Of a stretch of 64,000 nucleotides of DNA, positions 52,013 to 61,601 are shown piece by piece. Both the position numbers and the translations under genes were made by a program. How positions within the stretch are numbered: the first letter of the stretch is position 1; every line of letters begins with the position of its first letter. The stretch is from Brevibacillus borstelensis (GTDB taxonomy: Bacteria > Bacillota > Bacilli > Brevibacillales > Brevibacillaceae): positions 113,537 to 177,536 of the forward strand of contig NZ_RHHO01000039.1 in assembly GCF_003710865.1 (NCBI RefSeq). Reading direction: 5' to 3'. The notes beneath the pieces are model-generated. The model saw only the letters and a list, made by a program, of their open reading frames with translations. It was not told the origin of the DNA and made no database searches.

Positions 52013-52324
52013 TTAGTCGTACCTCTCGTCTTCCTCTCTTGTTTCCCCTTCGACGATCAATTCCAACTCAGTCTCAAAATTTAAGACGAGTTCGCCAGGC
52101 AATCGTTTCAAAATCTGTTCCATCTCGGGGAGTCGAACAGCTTCGTCAAGCGACTTGGGCGCCTCTTCCAGGCCTGCGAACCAGTCCCGAATCTCATCTA
52201 TCAAAGCGTAGAAGGAGGCCTCAAATTGATTTGCATCTTCCTCTGCGTCATCCTCCTGACTTTTCTTTAACCGGTCCCAGTTTTCCAGCATCACGCCGAG
52301 TGCCCTTTCAATCGTCGTATCCAT
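52013..52324 (-). CDS. Small acidic hypothetical protein, 103 aa
   Basis: A 103-residue acidic helical protein (MDTTIERALGVMLENWDRLKK, then a Glu/Asp-rich stretch and LPGELVLNFETELELIVEGE). No known domain. Start is ATG 52324 with AAAGGAGTTGAACAA; an upstream GTG at 52342 overlaps that site. It shares a promoter-proximal position with the deacetylase gene downstream and is divergent from comM. Function unknown. Confidence 0.7.
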   Translation of the reverse strand: MDTTIERALGVMLENWDRLKKSQEDDAEEDANQFEASFYALIDEIRDWFAGLEEAPKSLDEAVRLPEMEQILKRLPGELVLNFETELELIVEGETREEDERYD

Positions 52325-52441
52325 TTGTTCAACTCCTTTCACTTTAATTTCCAGCTATTATTGTACCATCGCTTATGGCTGCTGGAAACTTATTTGCCAG
52401 CCCCCTCTTACTTTTTCTACAGTGGAAGCAAGAGGTGATGC

Positions 52442-53980
52442 TTGTCTATGTACGCACGCAGTTTTTGCGGAACTGTTTACGGGATCAACGGCATGCTGGT
52501 CGCTGTTGAAACCGATATAGCTAATGGTTTGCCCCAGTTTGATCTGGTCGGCTTAGGGGGATCAGCTGTAAAAGAATCGCGCGATCGCGTCAGGGCAGCG
52601 CTTCGCAACTCCGGCTTCGAGTACCCGATGCAGCGAATTACAGTCAACCTTGCTCCCGCTGATCTGAGAAAGGAAGGCTCCGGATTTGATTTGTCTATCG
52701 CAATGGGAATCCTGCTGGCGTCCAAACAGATTCCACAGAGAAGAGAAGCAATTTTGCTGCTGGGGGAGCTGGCATTGGACGGCTCATTGCGGCCGGTCAG
52801 CGGTGTTTTGCCCATTTTGCTGCAGGCACAGGCGGAAGGCTTTACACATGTGATCCTGCCTGAGCAAAATGCAGCCGAGGCGAAATTGGCCGAATTGACC
52901 GTTCTGCCGGCTGCGAGTTTAAGCGCTGCTGTAAAGTATTGGTCAACGACCCTCGAAGCGCCGGAGGGAGTTGAAGAGAGGTCAGATGACAACTCTGCCC
53001 GGCAGTCTTTACCCGACTTCTCCTTGGTTTACGGTCAAACTTTTGTAAAGAGGGGACTTGAAGTGGCTGCCGCCGGCTTTCACAATGTGATGCTCATGGG
53101 CCCTCCAGGCTCCGGAAAGACAATGCTGGCAACATGCTTGCCGTCCATCATGCCAAAAATGAATCTGGATGAATCGTATGATGTTACAAAAATTTACAGT
53201 ATCGCCGGGCAATTGACGGATAAAAGAGGACTCATCCAGGAGCGGCCATTTCGCTCTCCGCATCACACAGTGACGACGGCAGCGCTTGTCGGCGGAGGAG
53301 CCCATAGCCCGAGACCGGGGGAATGCAGTCTGGCTCATGGCGGCATCTTGTTTCTCGATGAAATGCCCGAGTTTTCACGGCACGTATTGGAAGCGCTTCG
53401 GCAACCGTTGGAAGCGGGAGTTGTGACTATCGCCAGATCGCGGCACGTTTTTACGTTTCCAGCAAGGTTTTTGCTGATATCGTCGTTAAATCCTTGTCCG
53501 TGCGGCTTCTACGGCTCAAAAGACCAGCGTGAATGCACGTGCACACCGCAGCAAATTTACAGATATCGCGCCAAGCTCTCCGGCCCTTTGCTCGATCGTA
53601 TCGATCTTCACCTAGAAGTGCCAAGAGTCCCGGTACAGTTGCTGAACGAAAGGAACGCAGCTGAAAGCTCCGCTGAAATTCGCCTTCGAGTAGAAGCAGC
53701 CAGAGCGATCCAGAGCAAGAGGTTTGCGAATCGCCCTGCAGCACCGTTCAATAGCGCAATGAATGGAGAAGAACTGCGTCGTTACTGCAAACTGGACAAG
53801 GAGGGACAGGAGCTGCTCCAGATGGCTTTCGACACGCTGGGGCTGAGCGCCCGAGCCTACGACAGGATCGTAAAACTGGCCCGGACAATAGCGGATTTGG
53901 CGGGAGCGGTAGATATTGGGTCCGCGCACGTGGCGGAAGCAATCCGCTACAGGGCGCTAGATCGCAATATCGCTGTTTGA
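52442..53980 (+). CDS. ComM/YifB family Mg-chelatase-like AAA ATPase
   Basis: A 512-residue AAA+ protein: N-terminal LonC-like domain (MYARSFCGTVYGINGMLVAVETDIANGLPQFDLVG), Walker A GPPGSGKTML, Walker B ILFLDEMPEF, arginine finger region and C-terminal Mg-chelatase domain with CPCGFYG and CTCTPQQ cysteines. ComM is a helicase that moves branches during uptake of DNA in other bacteria. TTG 52442 has GAGGTGA six bases before; ATG 52448 two codons later is the alternative. In relatives it lies near ylqH-yraN. Confidence 0.93.
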   Translation: MSMYARSFCGTVYGINGMLVAVETDIANGLPQFDLVGLGGSAVKESRDRVRAALRNSGFEYPMQRITVNLAPADLRKEGSGFDLSIAMGILLASKQIPQRREAILLLGELALDGSLRPVSGVLPILLQAQAEGFTHVILPEQNAAEAKLAELTVLPAASLSAAVKYWSTTLEAPEGVEERSDDNSARQSLPDFSLVYGQTFVKRGLEVAAAGFHNVMLMGPPGSGKTMLATCLPSIMPKMNLDESYDVTKIYSIAGQLTDKRGLIQERPFRSPHHTVTTAALVGGGAHSPRPGECSLAHGGILFLDEMPEFSRHVLEALRQPLEAGVVTIARSRHVFTFPARFLLISSLNPCPCGFYGSKDQRECTCTPQQIYRYRAKLSGPLLDRIDLHLEVPRVPVQLLNERNAAESSAEIRLRVEAARAIQSKRFANRPAAPFNSAMNGEELRRYCKLDKEGQELLQMAFDTLGLSARAYDRIVKLARTIADLAGAVDIGSAHVAEAIRYRALDRNIAV

Positions 53981-54028
53981 ACGAGAGTTTTGCGGATGGG
54001 AAAGCATCATTGATTTCTCCTGCGATAT

Positions 54029-54057
54029 AAAAATAACCCTCTTCAGATGAAGAGGGT
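54029..54057 (-). terminator. Terminator of ktrB
   Basis: ACCCTCTT (54036-54043) pairs with AAGAGGGT (54050-54057); on the minus strand it is followed by TTATTTTTAT. Confidence 0.75.
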
Positions 54058-54119
54058 CGAGGGAAAGAAACGGACTGCAAACTCGTACAAAAAGCTGCAT
54101 TCTCGTCCGGCCCCAATAT

Positions 54120-55478
54120 TTACTGGCCGATGATAATGCGTTCCTTTGGATAGTGATACGTAATAATGCGATCGTCTTTTTTGAGGAAGAGCAACAGGTT
54201 GATGATCCCGATCCGGCCGATGACCATCATGACAATCAATATCATTTTTCCGGCACCGCTCAGCTCGGGGGTGATTCCCATAGACAGTCCTGTCGTTCCA
54301 AAGGCGGAACACACCTCAAACAGAACCTGCGGAAGCGGGAGCTGCTCAATCCACATCAGCGACACAACCGCTGCGATGACAAGTATGACGGCAACGAAGA
54401 AGACGATGAACGAACGAATGATGTCTTCTTCGACCAGTTCCCGGCGGAAGACCTTTACGTCTTTATGGCCTCTCATATATGCGACCACTGTAGCGACGAG
54501 AACAAAGAAGGTGGTCGTCCGAATCCCGCCCCCTACACTGCTTGGAGAAGCCCCGATAAACATCAGGCCAGCCAGGACTACTATCGTAGGGGTGGAAAGG
54601 AGGCTGCTATCCATTGTGGATAGCCCGGCACTTCTCGTTGTCACCGACTGAAACAAGGAGTAAAACAGTGATTCATGCCAGCTCTTTCCTTGCAAGAAGA
54701 AGTCCTTTTCAAACAGGAAAAAGAGCAATGTCCCAACAACAATCAAAGAAAAAAAAGTAACAGTCGTAATTTTTGTAAATAGAGAAAAGGCAAATCGTTG
54801 CCCTACTCGTCGATGGGCAAAGTAGTTTCTCAGCTCGATCAGAACGGGAAAGCCAACAGCACCACAGATGATCAGGCCCATTGTGATGGATTGCAGGATA
54901 TAGTCGTGGGAAAAGTCCTGCAGGGAGTTTCCGTAGATGTCAAAACCTGCATTGGTAAAAGCGCTGACGGCGGCAAAAAATCCGTAGTAGTAAGCCTCGT
55001 ACCAATCTTGGTGATAGCCTGCGATCAGGAAATAGCTGCCGAGCAAAATGGTCCCTACAAGCTCGATTACTACGGCGAGTACGATGATGTTGCGCATCAA
55101 TTCAACCAGGCCGGCCAAGGTTGGGCGATTGTGGTCGGTTGCGATCCACTTGCGGTACTCCAAGCCAATTCGTTGCCCCAGCATCATCCAAAAAAAGGTT
55201 CCCAATGTCATAATCCCGATTCCGCCAACTTGAAAGAGCAGCGTAAGCAGAATAATCCCCTTTTGATTAAAGACCTCATGAATCGTAATTACGTTCAGTC
55301 CGGTTACGCTAATGGCGCTGGCTGCAGTAAACATGGCATCGATGAAGGAGAGCCTCACACCTGGAAGGTGGAAAAACGGCAGCCATAGCAAAATAGAAGC
55401 TACCAGCACACTGCATAAGTACAAAAATACGATGATTTGAACGGAACTAAATCTTTTTTTGTTATAGGTGAGTGTCAA
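54120..55478 (-). CDS. ktrB: Potassium uptake protein KtrB (TrkH/KtrB family)
   Basis: A 452-residue K+ channel subunit with four pore repeats; the selectivity glycines are seen in SVTGLNV, FTNAGFD, TRSAGLST and GTTGLSM. It normally works with a cytosolic NAD-binding ring (KtrA), but no ktrA lies in this window. Start is TTG 55478 (MTLTYNKKRFSS), nine bases after AGGAGG; the ATG at 55499 lies upstream of that site and would make the ribosome site coding. Minus-strand single-gene unit. Confidence 0.92.
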   Translation of the reverse strand: MTLTYNKKRFSSVQIIVFLYLCSVLVASILLWLPFFHLPGVRLSFIDAMFTAASAISVTGLNVITIHEVFNQKGIILLTLLFQVGGIGIMTLGTFFWMMLGQRIGLEYRKWIATDHNRPTLAGLVELMRNIIVLAVVIELVGTILLGSYFLIAGYHQDWYEAYYYGFFAAVSAFTNAGFDIYGNSLQDFSHDYILQSITMGLIICGAVGFPVLIELRNYFAHRRVGQRFAFSLFTKITTVTFFSLIVVGTLLFFLFEKDFFLQGKSWHESLFYSLFQSVTTRSAGLSTMDSSLLSTPTIVVLAGLMFIGASPSSVGGGIRTTTFFVLVATVVAYMRGHKDVKVFRRELVEEDIIRSFIVFFVAVILVIAAVVSLMWIEQLPLPQVLFEVCSAFGTTGLSMGITPELSGAGKMILIVMMVIGRIGIINLLLFLKKDDRIITYHYPKERIIIGQ

Positions 55479-55544
55479 AAAAAACTGCCTCCTGACCATG
55501 ATTCATACCGGTAATCATACCGGAATCACAGACAACTTGCAAAG

Positions 55545-57749
55545 CTAAACAGATTGGCTGATCTCCTCAAAAATACTGCGGCGTTTGGTGACATAAAGCA
55601 GAACCAATGCTCCCAGTCCAAACAAGAAGAGAGCCAGGGCGTCGATCTGCAGAATTCCCGTGTTGCCGACAGAGATGAGTTGGCGCAGTCCCTCCACTGC
55701 ATAGGTCATCGGCAAAAACGGCTGGATAAAGGAAAAGAGGCCAGGCTCCAGTTCGACCGGATAGGACCCGCTGCTAGAGGTGAGCTGCAGCATTAATACG
55801 AGAACAGCAGCAAATCTTCCCACATCATTGCCGAGTACAGACAACAGCATAAACAAAATGGCAGTAAAGCACAGTCCGATCAGAATAGCAAAACCGTAAA
55901 GCAGGAGAGGGGGGAGCTCCGTATGGACACCCAGTCCGGCATGCAGGATGAACACCGAAATGATCGCCTGCAGGATGCTGACCGAAGCCAAAGCAAAATA
56001 TTTGTTTGTGATATAAGAAAGCGGTCGTTTCGGCATCGCATATACCTTCTTGATATCGATCACAAAGAACAATACCAATGAGCCTACCCAGAGCGAGAGC
56101 GCGAGGAAGTATGGAGCAAAGCCGGTGCCGTTATTCGGCACGGGATGCAGATTTTGCTCAACAGCGACGACTGGGTCGGCAATAACCTGAACTCGCTGAT
56201 CGGCCTTCCCGTCCTGCTTGGCCATGCCTGCTGCTTCTTGGAGCTTTTGGGTCAGCTCATGCTGCCCGCGGGAGATTTCTCCCAGACCGCTGCTTAGTTT
56301 GTCGGCTCCATCCATGAGTCTGGAATTCCCCTCCTGCAAACGGGAGAAGCCTTGGCCAAAGGTCTGTAAACCATTTACCAGGGCCGTACTGCCCTCCTGC
56401 AGCTTGTGGATATTTTCAGACAAGCTTCGCAGTTGCTCTGGCAGTGAAGCGAGGGCGGCATCGTTTCTCAGTTTGCTCGTAAGGCCGTTTATGCCGCTAT
56501 GAATACGGTTCAGCGCCGCCTGTAATTGATCGGTTTGTTTTTGAATACTCTGGTCAGCCTCATTCAGTCTGGAATGGGCACTAGCCATATCGGCTCTAAG
56601 CTGGTCGACCGAATTCTTAGCCTGCTCCATATCATCCCGTACGGTTTGTCGGTAGCGTGAGGCATTTTCCAGCGCATTCAAGGCCCTTTTTCCCGCTTCA
56701 GAATTCTTCAGCTCGGGATGCGAATCGAATAAGCTGACAAGAGAATGATTGAGTTCGTCCATAGCTGCCTGCTGCTTATCCAGTGCTGTATTGACTGGAG
56801 CCAGTGCATCATCGCGCAATTTGGCTGCAGATTGAGCGCTGGTATTGATAGAGTCAGCGACAGCTGCTATCGCCTGGCGACCGTTGCGCAGCTCGCGGAT
56901 TGACGCTTGTGCTCCTTCAGAAATCACATCCAAATCACTTGACAGTTTTTCAGATGACGAGACAAGGGACTGCAAGCGCTCCGCTGTTTTTCCGATTGCG
57001 GCAGATGACAGTCCGGCCACTGTGTCCAACCGTATGATTCCGTTTTCCAGTTGATTGGCACCTGTCGACAAATCAGCAAGTCCAGAGGACAATTTTGCCA
57101 TCCCTGAATGAGTTTCCTTTAATCCGGCTGCCAACGCATTTGCCCCGTTTAGGGCCTGGTCGGTTCCAGCGGCAAGTGCAGCCGATCCATCAGCCGCTTT
57201 TTGGAGGCCTTCTCCGCCTTCCATCAAGTTGTCAAATACCACTTGAAGATATCGTGTGGTCAGCTCATGCTGGAGCTGTTTTTCTACAGTTTCTGCGATG
57301 GTTCTGGAAATTTTTGCTCCCAGCATGTTTGCACCTTCGTTAATGCGGTACTGAAGCTGAGTCTGTTCTGGAGCAGAAGTACCTGCACTATACGCTTTTG
57401 CAGTAAAATCCTCAGGGATCACCAACAAGATAAAATAGTCAAGCTTGTTGATCCCTTCCTCACCTTCGGCCAAGGAAACTTCCTGCCAATTGGTTTTCTC
57501 ATCGGCAATCAGTTTATTCGTCAAATCTTGTCCGAGGGTAACCTTTTTGGCGCCTTGGACCATCCCTTGATCCAGATTGACGACGGCCAAGGGAAGCTTG
57601 TTGACAAGCTCGGTCGGATTCCAAAAAGCCCAGAGATAGAGAAAACTGTACAACAAGGGCAGAATCATCAAGCCAAGTACGGACCTTCTCAGTAGGTGTG
57701 AGGACCACATCTCTTTAATGTCCTGTAAAGCAAGCCGAATTCCATTCAT
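55545..57749 (-). CDS. YhgE/Pip family membrane protein
   Basis: A 734-residue protein of the YhgE/Pip family (phage-infection-protein-like). One helix near the N-terminus (about 22-45), a large outer region (about 50-520) with long heptad-like stretches (AALAAGTDQALNGANALAAGLKETHSGMAKL, SSGLADLSTGANQLENG), and five to six helices at the C-terminus. Homologues act in ESX/type VII-related secretion or as a phage receptor. The function here is unknown. Start is ATG 57749 with GGAGGATTTGG. Confidence 0.88.
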   Translation of the reverse strand: MNGIRLALQDIKEMWSSHLLRRSVLGLMILPLLYSFLYLWAFWNPTELVNKLPLAVVNLDQGMVQGAKKVTLGQDLTNKLIADEKTNWQEVSLAEGEEGINKLDYFILLVIPEDFTAKAYSAGTSAPEQTQLQYRINEGANMLGAKISRTIAETVEKQLQHELTTRYLQVVFDNLMEGGEGLQKAADGSAALAAGTDQALNGANALAAGLKETHSGMAKLSSGLADLSTGANQLENGIIRLDTVAGLSSAAIGKTAERLQSLVSSSEKLSSDLDVISEGAQASIRELRNGRQAIAAVADSINTSAQSAAKLRDDALAPVNTALDKQQAAMDELNHSLVSLFDSHPELKNSEAGKRALNALENASRYRQTVRDDMEQAKNSVDQLRADMASAHSRLNEADQSIQKQTDQLQAALNRIHSGINGLTSKLRNDAALASLPEQLRSLSENIHKLQEGSTALVNGLQTFGQGFSRLQEGNSRLMDGADKLSSGLGEISRGQHELTQKLQEAAGMAKQDGKADQRVQVIADPVVAVEQNLHPVPNNGTGFAPYFLALSLWVGSLVLFFVIDIKKVYAMPKRPLSYITNKYFALASVSILQAIISVFILHAGLGVHTELPPLLLYGFAILIGLCFTAILFMLLSVLGNDVGRFAAVLVLMLQLTSSSGSYPVELEPGLFSFIQPFLPMTYAVEGLRQLISVGNTGILQIDALALFLFGLGALVLLYVTKRRSIFEEISQSV

Positions 57750-57830
57750 GTCCAAATCCTCCGCATCAATTCCTTCGCAATTACAAATACAATACGAATA
57801 ATGTATCACCAAAACAGGTGAGGGAAAACC

Positions 57831-57870
57831 AAAAAAGAGTGCCCCTCTTCATGAAGGATACTCTTTTTTT
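57831..57870 (-). terminator. Terminator of the 58-residue gene
   Basis: AAAAAAGAGT (57831-57840) pairs with ACTCTTTTTT (57860-57869). It ends next to the stop of the small minus-strand gene and can act in both directions. Confidence 0.7.
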
Positions 57871-57875
57871 GAATG

Positions 57876-58052
57876 TCAGGGCTTGAGCCGATCTGATTCG
57901 GCATCGGATTGACTTCCGATGGATTCATCTTCCGACAGAATCTCGTTAAGCTCGCCGGTGTCTCCCTTGGCGTTGATGACCTCGACCAATTGCTGCAAGC
58001 CATCTGCGTCATCCGCGTAATCATGCCGCTTTGTCCAAAAAGGCTCTTTCAT
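57876..58052 (-). CDS. Small acidic protein, 58 aa
   Basis: A 58-residue protein starting MKEPFWTKRHDYADDADGLQ and ending DAESDRLKP, strongly acidic in its second half. Start is ATG 58052 with ACAGGAGGCCAAAG, a good ribosome site. It is divergent from the 37-residue gene and has its own terminator. Not recognised; the composition would fit a spore or regulatory peptide. Confidence 0.6.
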   Translation of the reverse strand: MKEPFWTKRHDYADDADGLQQLVEVINAKGDTGELNEILSEDESIGSQSDAESDRLKP

Positions 58053-58160
58053 CTTTGGCCTCCTGTCGTTTCCATTTCCAATAGAATGCACCGTGTCCTC
58101 TGATAATATGAGGAGATGCTCCGGGCATACTGTAGAAAAACACTGTAGCAGGAGGATTGC

Positions 58161-58274
58161 ATGTCCAAGAACAAAAACATCGATTTGCATAAGCAGAGCA
58201 GCAAGGGCAAGGCGGCCGAAGTGGCTCCGCAGACCGAGCCCACATCCAGGGAGCACCAGCAAAACAAACGTTAA
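58161..58274 (+). CDS. Small hydrophilic protein, 37 aa
   Basis: Reads MSKNKNIDLHKQSSKGKA and ends EHQQNKR: 37 residues, basic and Gln/Lys/Ser-rich, without hydrophobic residues. Start is ATG 58161 with GGAGGATTGC. A sigma-G-like pair (TGATAA at 58101, CATACTG at 58126) lies upstream with a 19-base spacer, so a forespore peptide is possible. Function unknown. Confidence 0.55.
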   Translation: MSKNKNIDLHKQSSKGKAAEVAPQTEPTSREHQQNKR

Positions 58275-58419
58275 TAAACGAAGGATTAGGCACCGCAACA
58301 TGTGAAACGTGAACGAGTGAAGCGACAGTATGTAAAACAGCGACATGTGAAACTTGGAGTGACATCATAACGTATTAGTAGAAAGACGACTTAGTTTAAA
58401 CAAGCGGGAGGGTGCGAGG

Positions 58420-58734
58420 ATGATCGTTACAACAACGAGTACATTGCAAGGGAAAGAAATCGAGGAGTATCTCGATATAGTCAGTGGGGAAATTATTTTA
58501 GGCGCCAATGTTGTCCGTGACTTCTTGGCAGGGATTACGGATATTATTGGCGGCCGAAGCGGGGCATATGAAAGCAAGCTTGCAGAAGGAAGAGAGATGG
58601 CACTGCGTGAAATGAAAGACAGGGCACGTGCTCTCGGCGCGAATGCTGTCATCGGTGTCGATCTCGACTTCGAAACCCTCAGAGAAGGCATGATGATGGT
58701 AATCGCCACCGGAACAGCGGTCAGAGTCAGATAA
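58420..58734 (+). CDS. YbjQ/UPF0145 family protein
   Basis: A 104-residue protein of the UPF0145 (DUF74) family: [65 protein letters not shown]. It forms small pentameric or related heavy-metal-binding-like folds; function unknown. Start is ATG 58420 with GGGAGGGTGCGAGG. A terminator lies 65 bases after the stop. Confidence 0.92.
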   Translation: MIVTTTSTLQGKEIEEYLDIVSGEIILGANVVRDFLAGITDIIGGRSGAYESKLAEGREMALREMKDRARALGANAVIGVDLDFETLREGMMMVIATGTAVRVR

Positions 58735-58798
58735 GCCTTACTCTCAGTGCAGGAATCGACGCATCATAAACGCCAGCAGTAACCCCCAAAAAGAAGAG

Positions 58799-58833
58799 GA
58801 AGCCGGACAGCAGGAAGGTCCGGCTTCTTTTTT
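58799..58833 (+). terminator. Terminator of the YbjQ gene
   Basis: GAAGCCGGAC (58799-58808) pairs with GTCCGGCTTC (58818-58827), followed by TTTTTT. Confidence 0.85.
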
Positions 58834-58933
58834 GCTTTACTCTGCACATTGAATCGGACTATGCTAATGAATAGAAGGAATATTTGGACAGAATGGACCA
58901 AAAACTAAAAAAGAGAATTGAGGAGTGATCCGT

Positions 58934-59257
58934 ATGACAGTACAAGAGACAATGGCGGCATTAGCAGACAAAATAAACGCGAATCCGGCCGGTTTGGAAG
59001 GACTGCGGGCAGTCTTCCATTTTCAGCTCAAGGACAGCGGTCTTTTCCAGATAACCTTTAGCGAGAACGCCGTAAGTGTGGTCGAAGGTGGTCCGGACGA
59101 AGCCGCTTGCATATTGGAGATGTCTGATTCAAATTTCATCAAGCTGGTCCGGGGGGAATTAAATCCAACGATGGCCTTCATGATGGGAAAGCTAAAAGTG
59201 AAGGGTGATTTGGGGTTGTCTCTCAAGCTGCAGTCGATCCTGCAAAAGTATCAATAA
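58934..59257 (+). CDS. SCP2 sterol-binding-like domain protein
   Basis: A 107-residue single SCP2-fold protein: TMAALADKINANPAGLEGLRAVFHFQLK, then GLFQITFSE and CILEMSDSNFIKLVRGELNPTMAFMMGKLKVKGDLGLSLKLQSIL, where the last helix and KVKGD strand are the family core. Members bind lipids or hydrophobic ligands in the cytoplasm. Start is ATG 58934 with GAGGAGTGATCCGT; a GTG at 58925 is less likely. Confidence 0.9.
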   Translation: MTVQETMAALADKINANPAGLEGLRAVFHFQLKDSGLFQITFSENAVSVVEGGPDEAACILEMSDSNFIKLVRGELNPTMAFMMGKLKVKGDLGLSLKLQSILQKYQ

Positions 59258-59420
59258 CCTCAAAAAAATAGGCAATCAAACACCTTGAAAACGGGAAAAC
59301 ATCCAAGTCAAATTTCTGGAAAACCGGATTCATTTCCGCAATTGACAGAAAAATACTGGTCAATCGCTGAAGGGCTGATATAGAATAAGACAAATGAACC
59401 AGGAGCCAAAAGAGGGAATT

Positions 59421-60314
59421 ATGCGCCATACGTGTACATTTTTAGCGATCATCAAGGAAACGGATGAAAAAAGCGTTCACTTTGACTTTTATCACGTCAC
59501 GAAACGACCGCCGACATCCAGAGAGCTGCTGAAGAATGCTGTCACACTGCCTCGCCATTACTTCGATTATCTCTTGTACAACGGGGTACTGGAAGTGGAG
59601 AGCAGCGTCCTTTATCAACCGCTGGAAGCCCAGCCGGCAGCCATCGGGATGAACATTCGTTCTCTGGGAAGCTCCGTTTTATTTGACATGTGTTTCTCGC
59701 CGCAAACCTACAAGCTCTGGCAAAATGCAGATATGATTCTAACCGATATTTCACTGCCGGCCGATATTTTTGAGGAGTACGTATACCGCTTGGGCGCGAT
59801 AAGCCGTTTTCGCTATTTGGGACGGGTGGATGACCCTGTCGTTGCTACACAGCTCGGCGAAAATGACATGATTGAGTTTAAGCGGGATTTTCTCCTTTCC
59901 AAAAGCGGCATTATTAAAACGGTAGTAGCCTTTGCCAATTCCAATAACGGCAATCTGTTTTTGGGCATATCCGATGAGGGGGAAATCATCGGAGTAAACC
60001 ATGAAGTGGAACAATATGGGGACCCAGACAAGTACGTTCTGGCCATTACACAGTACATCCAGGACAAGACGGTTCCGTTTTTGACTCCGTTTCCCAAGAT
60101 TACAGTAAGAAAAGTGCAGGACAAATATGTGGTCGCCATTTTCGTGGAAGTGGGCTCAGAATTGGTATGCGGCTTGGATAAGAACAACGAAAAATTCGTA
60201 GCCATCCGAACGAACAATCGCTCTGTCGCAGTCAAAGATCCACACCAGATTGGGGAAATCTACGTGAAGCGTAAATTGGGCAGCGAAATCAGCCGTCGAT
60301 TGGGGCTTCTGTGA
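59421..60314 (+). CDS. AlbA_2 (Schlafen-like) domain protein with novel N-terminal half
   Basis: A 297-residue protein. Residues ~148-275 are an AlbA_2 domain: NDMIEFKRDFLLSKSG, IIKTVVAFANSNNGNLFLGISDEGEIIGV and VAIRTNNRSV are its three landmarks, the first and second shared with Schlafen proteins. Residues 1-145 are not recognised; they are mixed alpha/beta with LPRHYFDYLLYNGVLEVE. Such proteins act as RNases, nucleic-acid binders or transcription factors; here the role is unknown. Start is ATG 59421 with AAGAGGGA; ATG 59394 is nine codons earlier. The next gene starts 41 bases on. Confidence 0.85.
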   Translation: MRHTCTFLAIIKETDEKSVHFDFYHVTKRPPTSRELLKNAVTLPRHYFDYLLYNGVLEVESSVLYQPLEAQPAAIGMNIRSLGSSVLFDMCFSPQTYKLWQNADMILTDISLPADIFEEYVYRLGAISRFRYLGRVDDPVVATQLGENDMIEFKRDFLLSKSGIIKTVVAFANSNNGNLFLGISDEGEIIGVNHEVEQYGDPDKYVLAITQYIQDKTVPFLTPFPKITVRKVQDKYVVAIFVEVGSELVCGLDKNNEKFVAIRTNNRSVAVKDPHQIGEIYVKRKLGSEISRRLGLL

Positions 60315-60355
60315 GTGTGTTGACAGAAAAGCGAACACGATGGGGAGGTACCTGC

Positions 60356-61411
60356 ATGAAGGGGAATTTGCGTACGTATCTGTTCCCGGTACTAATGGCC
60401 GGGTTACTCTTGGCTGGGTGCGCAGAAAACACGAATGGACAACCAGCTGACATGAAAAAACAGATGGATAACGAACTTGGGTCGGTTGAAAAGGTTACCG
60501 TACTGTCTACGGATGGTGTAGAAGTTCCGCTGGAATTGCAAAAGTTTCTCAAGGAATTGCCTGAGCAGGGAGGAGACCTGCACAAGTCTGATCAAGTACT
60601 GACCCGCGATGAAATCAGATATACCCTTGTTTTGTACCGGTCAAAGCAGGCTCCGTTGGTTGTCGAAGTGGGAGAGCAGGCCAGTCAATATGGAGAAAAT
60701 ACATACCGGGGACAGGGTGCCGTGAAGCTGTACCAATGGATTTACCGTCAGGCTGGAGTCGGCTTGCTGTCGGGCACATACAAGAATGCAGTGCTTTCTG
60801 CTGTCGATCTGAACCAAACAATGTCCTTGGATAATGGACAGACAGAAATGGTCCAGCAGACGTTTTTAGCGGCAGAACCACTCATAGAGAAGGAAAAACG
60901 GCAGTATCCGCTACATCCGTACTATCAACTGAGGGTAGACACCGGGGAGAGAATGCTGGACGCGACTTTGCTTACACCAACGATGATTGCCATTCCGTTC
61001 GGACGGGAGACCCAATATTACCGGATTCAAGGTTCGCTGTTTTCCAAGCTGACCCAATGGATGCCTCCCCGGAAAACGACCGATGATTCTTTTCAGCAGC
61101 TTTATCAAGCCACTTCGATACGCTTGATCGCCACTGGGGACGAGAAAGTGCCAGCGTTGGAAAAAAAGCCGACAGAGACTACAGTTGAGCAAGGAATGGC
61201 TCATCAATGTATCCGCCTGTTAAAAAACAGCGTCGCCCTGACAAAAGTACCTCAAAATGTAGGGAAAGAAAGGTTTCAGTTAACGTTTTTGGTAGGAGAG
61301 AAAAATCATACCATACATTTTTTTGACGACTATTTCCGTTACGAAGGGAAATGGTACTCCCAAAACAAGCTTGATGAAGAAATGATCCGGCTCCTCGGAG
61401 CAAAAAAGTAA
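60356..61411 (+). CDS. Hypothetical lipoprotein, 351 aa
   Basis: A signal peptide with a lipobox LLAGC (Cys22 acylated) is followed by about 330 residues with no domain I recognise. The C-terminal half reads as a globular beta/alpha protein (FLVGEKNHTIHFFDDYFRYEGKWYSQNKLDEEM). Start is ATG 60356 with GGGGAGGTACCTGC. It lies 41 bases after the AlbA_2 gene and likely shares its transcript. Expected on the outer face of the membrane, matured by Lgt. Function unknown. Confidence 0.8.
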   Translation: MKGNLRTYLFPVLMAGLLLAGCAENTNGQPADMKKQMDNELGSVEKVTVLSTDGVEVPLELQKFLKELPEQGGDLHKSDQVLTRDEIRYTLVLYRSKQAPLVVEVGEQASQYGENTYRGQGAVKLYQWIYRQAGVGLLSGTYKNAVLSAVDLNQTMSLDNGQTEMVQQTFLAAEPLIEKEKRQYPLHPYYQLRVDTGERMLDATLLTPTMIAIPFGRETQYYRIQGSLFSKLTQWMPPRKTTDDSFQQLYQATSIRLIATGDEKVPALEKKPTETTVEQGMAHQCIRLLKNSVALTKVPQNVGKERFQLTFLVGEKNHTIHFFDDYFRYEGKWYSQNKLDEEMIRLLGAKK

Positions 61412-61601
61412 GAGCCGAATTTCATGAAGTTCACCTCATATGGTCAGGATAAAAGAGAAGAAACCGATCATGACACTACCACTTTTGCGAATTTTGTCGT
61501 AGAATAGTCATGTTGCACTGATAGTGGCAGTTTTTATCATGCGCAAAAAGCGTTTGGCACGGTTGGACTGCCGATCTTTATCTGCCATAGGAGGATGGAG
61601 A

